Below, in pieces: positions 1 to 5,513 of a stretch of DNA of 17,086 nucleotides; the stretch's first letter is position 1; each line of letters starts with the position of its first letter. The notes under the pieces were generated by a model. It was not told the origin of the DNA, did not search any database, and was given only the letters and a program-made list of their open reading frames with translations. The translations under genes were made by a program, and so were the position numbers. The stretch comes from Methanomassiliicoccales archaeon (GTDB taxonomy: Archaea > Thermoplasmatota > Thermoplasmata > SG8-5), in contig DAOVXH010000014.1 of assembly GCA_030636255.1 (NCBI GenBank), positions 1 through 17,086 of the forward strand, in the 5' to 3' direction.

Positions 1-695
1 CCAATCCAGCAGGTCTCAATATCATTGTCATTGACCTCTGCATAATCATAGCAGATGATTCCATAATAACAGGTCTTGATAAAGTTTTTCTTGACAATTG
101 GTGTGGATTCATTCCCACAGATGATACCTGCCCATTGTGTGAAATTAACATAATTATTTTTCACTATTGGCTTGCTATTTTCGCCACAGAGAATCCCATA
201 ATAGAAATTGTATTCCAGAGAACAGTTGGTAATGGAAGGGCTAGCCCCCCAGGTTGCAATTCCGCCATCTGCATATTGCACTTTCACGTAGTTCATGATA
301 CTGTCTACAGAATCATTCTGAAATCTTACCCCCTGCCAGTCCAGGGTTCCCGGGTCATCTGCTTTGGGAATGAACTTTATGGGCCTGAAATAAGTTCCAC
401 TAGCATTCAATGTACCCTCTACTGAAAGGCTGGTTCTATATTTGAATTTTACAATTACACCAGGCAATATTGTCAGGGTTATTCCTGGCATAACAGTGAT
501 ATTGGCTTTGACAGCTATGAACGGATATGATCTGTCCCAGGTTTCATCTTCTATAATATCAGTGGTCACAGGCTTTCCTATGGGCTCTGCCCTTGTTCCT
601 TCTTCCGTCTCTGGTGTTACTGGAACCATGACCGAAGCTAGACTAATGGTGAATAACATTGCAACTACAAGAAGGACAATGGCGGTTTTATTCAT
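1..695 (-). CDS. Secreted parallel beta-helix (NosD/CASH-like) protein, 3' end outside window
   Basis: Open from an ATG at 695 to the left window edge, 231 codons with no stop, so the C-terminus is missing. Residues 1 to about 22 form a signal peptide: MNKT followed by a hydrophobic run ending near SLAS. Residues 65-85 contain the phrase PGITLTILPGVIVKFK, typical of the entry to right-handed parallel beta-helix domains, and a WQGVRF strand follows at 120-125. From residue 152 there are rungs of 22-23 residues with the shared pattern P-I-(V/T)-x-N and (Y/W)-x-G-I-(I/L)-C. The fold call is from pattern and is firm. Substrate and role are unknown: such domains occur in surface adhesins, polysaccharide-active enzymes and NosD-like copper maturation proteins. 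It starts 14 nt after the TBP stop, so co-transcription with tbp is likely. The ribosome-binding site is weak (GTGGGC). Confidence 0.82.
   Translation of the reverse strand, partial: MNKTAIVLLVVAMLFTISLASVMVPVTPETEEGTRAEPIGKPVTTDIIEDETWDRSYPFIAVKANITVMPGITLTILPGVIVKFKYRTSLSVEGTLNASGTYFRPIKFIPKADDPGTLDWQGVRFQNDSVDSIMNYVKVQYADGGIATWGASPSITNCSLEYNFYYGILCGENSKPIVKNNYVNFTQWAGIICGNESTPIVKKNFIKTCYYGIICYDYAEVNDNDIETCWI
3..242 (-). repeat. Tandem beta-helix rungs (22-23 codons)
   Basis: Residues 152-173, 174-196, 197-218 and a partial unit from 219 align with each other. Each starts with Ser-x-Pro-Ile or a near variant and ends in Gly-Ile-(Ile/Leu)-Cys followed by a Gly or Tyr turn. The DNA copies have diverged, so this is an old protein-level repeat and not a recent tandem array. 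More rungs probably lie beyond the window edge. Confidence 0.65.
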
Positions 696-709
696 GGGAT
701 GCCCACTGA

Positions 710-1348
710 TTAATGAAGCAGTCCAGCAGTTTGGAGTTCCTTCTTCAGGGTATCAAGACCTGTCTTGATGTCCCCTTCCTTCTTTGCACCAGTGCACACG
801 ACCTTTCCTGATCCGAAGAGAAGCATTACCACCTTTGGGTCTGCTACTCTGTAAACAAGCCCAGGGAACTGCTCTGGCTCATACTCGACCCTTTCGAGTC
901 CAAGAGTAATAGCTATTGCATTAAGGTTCAGATCATTTTTCAAATCATATACCGCTACAATGTTCTGCACTGTGATGACTGGTTCCTTGATTATGGTTGG
1001 AAGTCCGGCCTTTTCCAGCTTCTTGACCACTGCTTTGATGGTCCTCTGCACGCTCTCTATTGTTTTTGCGCCTGTGCAGTTGGCCTTCCCACTTCTGAAA
1101 AGGAGTATAGCAGTTCGTTCTTCTTTCAGCCTGTAAACCAGGCCAGGAAATTGTTCTGGCTCATATTCTGCACCGTCCAGTGCAAGAGCTACCTGATTCA
1201 AATCAAGCTTCTCTGCCAAAACAGTGGATGCCACAATATTTTCAATACTAATTTTCTGTTTATCAGTCTTTTTATCGGTCTTTTTCTTGGTATCAGTCTT
1301 TTTCTTAGTATCTGTTTTTTTACCTGTATCTTTCTTTTTATCAGCCAT
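710..1348 (-). CDS. tbp: TATA-binding protein (archaeal TBP) with Lys/Asp/Thr-rich N-terminal extension
   Basis: General transcription initiation factor that bends promoter DNA at the TATA box and recruits TFB and RNA polymerase. The 212 residues contain the two-fold TBP saddle. Repeat 1 spans about 33-120 and repeat 2 about 121-212, both with EYEPEQFPGLVYR and LLF-x-SGK followed by CTGAK. The four DNA-kinking phenylalanines are present at 67, 84, 161 and 178. Archaeal TBPs are usually about 180-185 residues. The excess here is a charged head (residues 2-31) built from KKTDTK-like hexamers, while the acidic C-terminal tail found in many archaeal TBPs is absent. The start is supported by AAGGGGG about 10 nt upstream. 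A 91-nt gap with TATA-like sequence separates it from thpR. The extension is most likely disordered and its function is unknown. Confidence 0.96.
   Translation of the reverse strand: MADKKKDTGKKTDTKKKTDTKKKTDKKTDKQKISIENIVASTVLAEKLDLNQVALALDGAEYEPEQFPGLVYRLKEERTAILLFRSGKANCTGAKTIESVQRTIKAVVKKLEKAGLPTIIKEPVITVQNIVAVYDLKNDLNLNAIAITLGLERVEYEPEQFPGLVYRVADPKVVMLLFGSGKVVCTGAKKEGDIKTGLDTLKKELQTAGLLH
1261..1344 (-). repeat. 18-nt tandem repeats encoding KKTDTK hexamers in TBP
   Basis: Near-perfect 18-nt units at 1273-1290, 1291-1308 and 1309-1326, with degenerate units on either side (1261-1272 and 1327-1344). They encode the Lys/Thr/Asp head of TBP. An in-frame 18-nt period means copy number could change without disrupting the gene. 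Confidence 0.7.
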
Positions 1349-1417
1349 AATTAATAACCCCCTTGAAAATCAGCCCATTTCGGACTGAGTTAAAGTAGGT
1401 CGGAGTATACAGATTTA

Positions 1418-1438
1418 GTATATAAACCCTTTATATAG
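1418..1438 (-). promoter_or_regulatory. Candidate tbp promoter, two TATA-like boxes
   Basis: On the minus strand CTATATAAA (1438-1430) is followed by TTTATATAC (1426-1418). The second box lies about 70 nt before the tbp ATG, and a start about 25 nt downstream would leave a leader of about 45 nt containing the AAGGGGG ribosome-binding site. The upstream box abuts the thpR stop codon. Called from sequence pattern alone. Confidence 0.55.
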
Positions 1439-1439
1439 T

Positions 1440-1991
1440 TTATATATGAATATCTACAATATCCGAGTATATCGGACCTTGCGGCGTCAGCACGCTTTTC
1501 TTGAGAATAATCTTGTTAATAGGAACTTCCCCGAACTCGGTGTTCTGGAACAGTGTTATCACATCAACCAGCTTGTCTTTATTTTTGCTGTCTTTCACCC
1601 GTGCAATGGTCACATGAGGTGAGAATTTCCTTCTTTCTGGTTCAAAGCCTAATGGTTTCAATCCTGAATCAATCTTTTCGGCAATTTCTCCCAGGGCGTC
1701 AGCATTCTCCATTCCTGCCCATATCACACTTATTCGATTGTGATTGGGAAATGCTCCTGCACCTTTCAGCTTCATGGTAAATGGCTGTATGTCAGTAATT
1801 GCATTCTTAATTACATTCTCAATTTCAGGAACAAGGCCCTCATCAATATCTCCTAAAAATTTCAGTGTAATATGAATATTGGCCAGAGGTACTATTTTTA
1901 GAGGTGCATCTGTATCCTTGACTGCTTTAGAAAAGTCTTCTAATTCTACGGATACAGGAACTTCAACAGCAATGAAAGCCCTGAAAGACAT
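1440..1991 (-). CDS. thpR: RNA 2',3'-cyclic phosphodiesterase (2H family, ThpR/LigT)
   Basis: Cytoplasmic 2H phosphoesterase, known to open 2',3'-cyclic phosphates on RNA. Family members were first described as 2'-5' RNA ligases of tRNA halves. The two catalytic motifs are both present: HIT at residues 40-42 and HVT at 126-128, the latter within SPHVTIAR. N-terminal FRAFIAVE and FPN at 81-83 are also typical. Length 183 residues is normal. The longest frame starts at a GTG (1997), but that GTG lies inside the GGAGTGA ribosome-binding site, so I chose the ATG six bases further on. It also gives the usual N-terminus, in which the RAFIAVE strand comes right after the start. The pyrH stop at 1994 is 2 nt from this start, so translation is likely coupled. 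The physiological substrate is not evident from context. Confidence 0.92.
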   Translation of the reverse strand: MSFRAFIAVEVPVSVELEDFSKAVKDTDAPLKIVPLANIHITLKFLGDIDEGLVPEIENVIKNAITDIQPFTMKLKGAGAFPNHNRISVIWAGMENADALGEIAEKIDSGLKPLGFEPERRKFSPHVTIARVKDSKNKDKLVDVITLFQNTEFGEVPINKIILKKSVLTPQGPIYSDIVDIHI

Positions 1992-1993
1992 TC

Positions 1994-2000
1994 TCACTCC
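1994..2000 (-). promoter_or_regulatory. Ribosome-binding site of thpR (GGAGTGA)
   Basis: GGAG sits 5 nt before ATG 1991, and its TGA is also the pyrH stop codon. The in-frame GTG at 1997 is within this motif and so is an unlikely start. Confidence 0.7.
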
Positions 2001-2677
2001 GAAATAATTGTTCCGTGGAAGTCCTGGCCTTCTATGGCCTTTTTCAGCTCCCCAAGCTCACGACCGTGGACAACCCTTGTTTCGATATTACTTCTGGAAA
2101 CTATCTTTGCTCCCAGGGGATCGAATACCACATTGGGCCCTGCGCCGCCTTCAACTTTTAAACAAATCTTCAGAAGTTCATCATATTTCAGCCTGGGCAG
2201 TCTCTCAGCGTCTGGAAACTTATTCGGGTCCTCGGTATAAACACCATCAACGGAAGTTGCATTGATAAGCCTGTCTGCGCCAACCCTCTCACCCAGCATT
2301 GCAGAAACAGCGTCAGTGGTATGGCCTGGATGAGTTCCCCCCATTATGACTATTTTATGGCCCTTTGAAGCGGACAATGCTTCATCAAAGTTCTTGGCCG
2401 GCAGATGATAGGCATGTTCTCCCAGTGCAACAATCAACATTCTGGCATTCAATCGTGTAACTTCGATTCCCACATCGTCCAGGTATGACTCGTCTGCCCC
2501 CAGGCTCCGGCCCAATCGAATGTAATAGCGGGCAATCTTTCCGCCGCCAACAACCACAAATAATCGATATTTATCTGCCAGCTCATTCAGCATGCTGGCT
2601 AATTCTGTAATATATGTTTTATCATCATCATCCGGCACCAAAATCGAGCCGCCAATTGAGATTACTACGATTTCCAT
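1994..2677 (-). CDS. pyrH: Archaeal UMP kinase (amino acid kinase family)
   Basis: Phosphorylates UMP to UDP with ATP in pyrimidine nucleotide synthesis, in the cytoplasm. The 227 residues show the amino-acid-kinase fold motifs: SIGGSI at 7-12, VVVGGGKIARYYI at about 41-53, LGADESYLDDVGI-x-x-TRLNA in the middle, GGTHPGHTTDAVSAML, and INATSVDGVYTEDP, which is characteristic of the archaeal PyrH subgroup and separates it from carbamate and glutamate kinases. Length is normal for archaeal PyrH (about 225). It follows secY after a 117-nt gap with a hairpin, so it probably has its own promoter. No Shine-Dalgarno motif is visible before the ATG (the upstream bases read CCCGATACC), so it may be read from a leaderless or very short-leader transcript. 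Its last codons carry the ribosome-binding site of thpR. Confidence 0.95.
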   Translation of the reverse strand: MEIVVISIGGSILVPDDDDKTYITELASMLNELADKYRLFVVVGGGKIARYYIRLGRSLGADESYLDDVGIEVTRLNARMLIVALGEHAYHLPAKNFDEALSASKGHKIVIMGGTHPGHTTDAVSAMLGERVGADRLINATSVDGVYTEDPNKFPDAERLPRLKYDELLKICLKVEGGAGPNVVFDPLGAKIVSRSNIETRVVHGRELGELKKAIEGQDFHGTIISE

Positions 2678-2717
2678 GGTATCGGGTTGGAATTGGTTGA
2701 TGGGTATTTCTTATTTG

Positions 2718-2742
2718 CGTAGATTAATCTAGTTAAGACTAG
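2718..2742. promoter_or_regulatory. Adjacent palindromes upstream of pyrH
   Basis: TAGATTAATCTA (2720-2731) is a perfect palindrome, and CTAGT-TAAG-ACTAG (2729-2742) is an inverted repeat overlapping it. They lie 43-65 nt before the pyrH ATG, where an archaeal promoter or a regulator site would be expected. No clear consensus TATA box is present, so this is only a candidate control region. Confidence 0.3.
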
Positions 2743-2763
2743 GATATGATAAAATGAAGAATG

Positions 2764-2786
2764 CTCGGAGCCTCAAAGACTCCGAG
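2764..2786 (-). terminator. Hairpin after secY, probable transcription end of the ribosomal cluster
   Basis: Minus strand CTCGGAG pairs with CTCCGAG (7 perfect pairs). Inner bases can extend it through a T-G wobble and a C-G pair around a small TTTGA loop. It begins 8 nt after the secY stop and is followed by a T-rich stretch (CATTCTTCATTTTATCAT). Archaeal termination depends more on the T-rich tract than on the hairpin, so the stem may instead protect the mRNA end. Confidence 0.5.
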
Positions 2787-2794
2787 TATTATGC

Positions 2795-4363
2795 TTATCC
2801 TCCGCCGCCGAAGAAGCCTCTCAGAACAGGATGCATTTCCATCATCTGTTCACGGCCCATGGCCTCATAGGTCTGAATCATGATACCTACGGCAAGAAGA
2901 ACACCGGTTCCGCTGCTGTTTCCAACAGTACCCAGCATATCCGCAAAGGCCGCAAGGCCTCCTACAATGGCACCGGAAAGAACCGCCACCACCGGGATAT
3001 ATCGTTCCAGAACCTTTTCCAGTACTCTGGGATCACGCCGGAATCCAGGAATCTGCATACCACTTCCCTGTATCTGTTCTGCAACTGATTTTGGTCCCAT
3101 GTTTGTGGTTTCTATCCAGAACTTTGCGAACATGATGGAACCTATAATCATCACAGTCACGTAAACTATCAGATGCGCAAATACCTGCCATGCTGATTTA
3201 GCATGTTCTGTGCCAGCATACGGAAGATAGCTACCGCTGAACAGGGGTAAAAGCCAGTCCTGAAGACCGCCTATAGTCGATACATACCAGGCGGCACCAC
3301 CCACCAATTGAGGTTGACCGCCGCCCAGGTCCGCGTACATCCCAACTAAGGGGTTTTGACCTAGTATGGGCCAGTTTGAGAAAAACTCATTTGACCAGAA
3401 GAGCATGGCGAACATGCCCACATTGGCCAGAACTGCTGCTATAAGGATAACTGGAATGTTTGAAGCATATATCAAACGAATTGGATAACGTCCTCTGGCG
3501 CCCCTTGCACTTTCATGTGCCAGTGGAAGTTCAATACGGCATGATTCCACATATGCCACGAACATGAACACCACCAATGTCCCTATAAGGGCAATGATGG
3601 GATTGGGAGGATTGATCATCAAGCTTTGGAAATACCCCCCGCTCATACTTTGTGCTGGTATATTTGTGAAATAGTAGATTACCTTTGGAAGGACTCCTGC
3701 CGGCGGATTATTTACGCTGGTTGGCAGCATACTATTCACTGGCATCCAATTCAATGTTCCTGTGAATATCTGTTGAGCTACCCCGGCTGCTATGAACAGT
3801 GAAATACCACTGCCAATACCCCATTTGGACACTGTTTCGTCCATTAGGAACACAAGATAACTGCCGAAACATAATTGCGCAACTATGATGAACTTGGCCC
3901 AACTATCGCCTACATTGGTGATAAGATTTTCCGAAGGCATCAGATACCCGAATACCTGTGGAATTGATTCCACAACTATCATGACTATGACCAGGAACTT
4001 CTGAACTCCCTGGTAAACTGCCTTATCCTCTTCATCTGAGAGGTCAAGTTTAATAATCTTTGCTCCGACAAAGAGCTGCATGATAATAGATCCAGTAACT
4101 ATGGGACCTATACCTAAATGCATAAGTGAACCCTGAGCACCTGCCATGATTGCTCTGTAGCTCTCGAACAGGTCGATTGTATTCTCCTGGTCAAGACCGT
4201 AAAGCATGACATTTGTCAGTATAAAGTAAAGTATCAGTATTATTACGAGCCACCACATCTTTGTCTTGAAATGGACGTGGCCTTCAGGCTTTGTAACTGC
4301 TGGAAGCCTGTCGCAAATGGGCTTTAACATATATAACAAACTTTTGGATTCACCCTCAGCCAT
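2795..4363 (-). CDS. secY: Preprotein translocase subunit SecY (Sec61 alpha)
   Basis: Channel-forming subunit of the Sec translocon in the cytoplasmic membrane, which docks ribosomes and passes or inserts nascent proteins. The 522 residues contain the expected helices. TM1 is at about 36-55, followed by the plug and TM2 with GIGPIVTGSIIMQ at 85-97, and the later helices continue to about 495. Hallmark cytosolic-loop residues for ribosome and SRP-receptor contact are present: ESCRIELPLAHESARGARGRYPIRLIYASNIPVIL begins at 273, so only its start and end are informative here, and a second loop with RRDPRVLEKVLERYIP begins at 442. Many archaeal SecY proteins are about 430-490 residues. Much of the excess is an external loop between TM7 and TM8 (about 324-392) rich in Gly, Trp and Pro. 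It is 5 nt after L15, with GAGTGAT as ribosome-binding site. Confidence 0.98.
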   Translation of the reverse strand: MAEGESKSLLYMLKPICDRLPAVTKPEGHVHFKTKMWWLVIILILYFILTNVMLYGLDQENTIDLFESYRAIMAGAQGSLMHLGIGPIVTGSIIMQLFVGAKIIKLDLSDEEDKAVYQGVQKFLVIVMIVVESIPQVFGYLMPSENLITNVGDSWAKFIIVAQLCFGSYLVFLMDETVSKWGIGSGISLFIAAGVAQQIFTGTLNWMPVNSMLPTSVNNPPAGVLPKVIYYFTNIPAQSMSGGYFQSLMINPPNPIIALIGTLVVFMFVAYVESCRIELPLAHESARGARGRYPIRLIYASNIPVILIAAVLANVGMFAMLFWSNEFFSNWPILGQNPLVGMYADLGGGQPQLVGGAAWYVSTIGGLQDWLLPLFSGSYLPYAGTEHAKSAWQVFAHLIVYVTVMIIGSIMFAKFWIETTNMGPKSVAEQIQGSGMQIPGFRRDPRVLEKVLERYIPVVAVLSGAIVGGLAAFADMLGTVGNSSGTGVLLAVGIMIQTYEAMGREQMMEMHPVLRGFFGGGG

Positions 4364-4368
4364 TTAAA

Positions 4369-4827
4369 TCACTCTTCATCTGTTGTTTCCTGGAATTCGT
4401 CGTCGGAGACCTCTACTTTGCCTCCTGCGGCTTCAACCTTGTCCTTGGCCTTCTGTGTCGCCTCGGCGACCTTGATGGTTACAGGGGTCTTTATAACCCC
4501 GCTGCCCAGGAGCTTTCCGTAATCTGTCTCGGTAAGGTCAATGACTATGTTTTTTCCCTCTTTCTTGGCCATGCCGCTTTCAAGGTACTTTGGGAGGTCG
4601 GATTGGATATTACCTACATTAATTGTTCCCTTGTTGTCATGCAGGGAAGGATGTCTCTTGAATCCAATTCTTCCGAAGTATCTTGGATTGTCGATTTTGA
4701 CCTTCAATTGATTGTGCTTGTTGAGACCAGCGTTTCCTCTTCCGCCTCTGAGACCTGCTCCACGACCGCCCTTCTTTCCGCGGCCATATGTCCTGCTGCC
4801 CCTGTGTTTATCCGGTTTTTTGCTCAT
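4369..4827 (-). CDS. rpl15: Large-subunit ribosomal protein L15 (uL15)
   Basis: Binds 23S rRNA near the central protuberance of the 50S subunit. The 152 residues begin with the Gly/Arg-rich rRNA-penetrating arm (RGSRTYGRGKKGGRGAGLRGG at about 10-30, one unbroken stretch of glycine and basic residues). A globular C-terminal half follows, with INVGNI and the LLGSGVIKTPVTIKV strand. The final residues SDDEFQETTDEE are acidic, in contrast to the basic tails of other proteins in this cluster. The start overlaps the L30 stop as ATGA, and the ribosome-binding site AAGGAGG is in the last L30 codons. Confidence 0.96.
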   Translation of the reverse strand: MSKKPDKHRGSRTYGRGKKGGRGAGLRGGRGNAGLNKHNQLKVKIDNPRYFGRIGFKRHPSLHDNKGTINVGNIQSDLPKYLESGMAKKEGKNIVIDLTETDYGKLLGSGVIKTPVTIKVAEATQKAKDKVEAAGGKVEVSDDEFQETTDEE

Positions 4828-5513
4828 TCTTTAGCCTCCTTCTTGGGTGCGGCCTTCTTTACTGGTGCCTTTTTGACCGGCGCTTTTGCAGCCTCTTTCT
4901 TAGGTGCAGCTGGTTTTTTTGCCTCCACTTTCTTAGGTGAGGCAGGTGCCTTTTTCTCGGCTACCTTCTTGACTGGAGCCTTTTTTGCAGGTGCTTTTGC
5001 AGCTTCCTTCTTTGGTGCTGCTGCCTTCGGCTTCTTGTCCGCAGGCACAGGTCCAAGCATCTTCACAATAAGGTTATTGATATCCTCTTTTCTGTATCCA
5101 AGGTCACCACCCTGATTGAAGGCCTTTTTTATTGATTTGTGGCCCTTGATTGGGGGGTGCAGCCTGAACACTGGCTGAACATCTTTGAGGTCACTGTATA
5201 ACTCCTTGCCAGAAATTATGGCTTCTGCATATTTGACCATTGAATCGGACTTGGCATTTTCTTTGATGTACTTGTTATCAAATTTCCTGCTTCCTGTGAG
5301 CCTTCCGCGCTTGATAATCATGTTTGTGAGAACATCTGGCTTAACTTCGCCCCAGGTGACATAATCCTTGACTTTATGAAGCATACCATCATAGGATTTT
5401 CCCTCAGGAATAAGCACACAGTGATTGATTTTGTTGAGTCTCAAATGCTTTAATGTGTCCTTAACCTCGATATTGGCATTTATGTCGCTTCTCAATCTGA
5501 TAGCTGCTCTCAT
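4824..5513 (-). CDS. rpl30: Large-subunit ribosomal protein L30 (uL30) with Lys/Ala/Pro-rich C-terminal tail
   Basis: 50S subunit protein. The core is about residues 1-158: an N-terminal IRLRSDINANIEVKDTLKHLRL segment beginning at 5, then the archaeal extension TNMIIKRGRLTG, and FRLHPPIKG-x-K near 117-127 that is typical of archaeal and eukaryotic L30/L7. Archaeal L30 is usually about 155 residues, and here residues 159-229 add a Lys/Ala/Pro tail. Within it an 18-residue block at 166-183 recurs at 203-220 with one substitution. The tail is probably disordered and may reach rRNA or solvent. The gene overlaps both S5 and L15 by ATGA, and GGAGGTGG in the S5 terminal codons serves as ribosome-binding site. 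Confidence 0.95.
   Translation of the reverse strand: MRAAIRLRSDINANIEVKDTLKHLRLNKINHCVLIPEGKSYDGMLHKVKDYVTWGEVKPDVLTNMIIKRGRLTGSRKFDNKYIKENAKSDSMVKYAEAIISGKELYSDLKDVQPVFRLHPPIKGHKSIKKAFNQGGDLGYRKEDINNLIVKMLGPVPADKKPKAAAPKKEAAKAPAKKAPVKKVAEKKAPASPKKVEAKKPAAPKKEAAKAPVKKAPVKKAAPKKEAKE
4854..5018 (-). repeat. Intragenic duplication in the L30 tail
   Basis: Segments 4965-5018 and 4854-4907 encode the same 18 residues, beginning APKKEAAKAP, except for one Ala to Val change. At DNA level they differ at nine of 54 positions, with an offset of 111 nt (37 codons). This suggests the tail grew by in-frame duplication, although Lys/Ala/Pro composition alone could produce part of the similarity. Confidence 0.6.

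Noticed and set aside
442..768. Plus-strand frame of 108 codons near the left end
   Set aside because: It is opposite the beta-helix gene and the end of tbp, both strongly supported, and has no ribosome-binding site or family match.
4603..5115. Plus-strand frame of 170 codons rich in Ala, Phe and Gly, resembling a membrane protein
   Set aside because: It is the complement of the L15 start and the Lys/Ala/Pro tail of L30. Reverse complement of AAG and GCC codons yields Phe/Ala/Gly-rich false hydrophobic proteins. The same holds for plus-strand frames opposite the S5, S3 and L4 tails.
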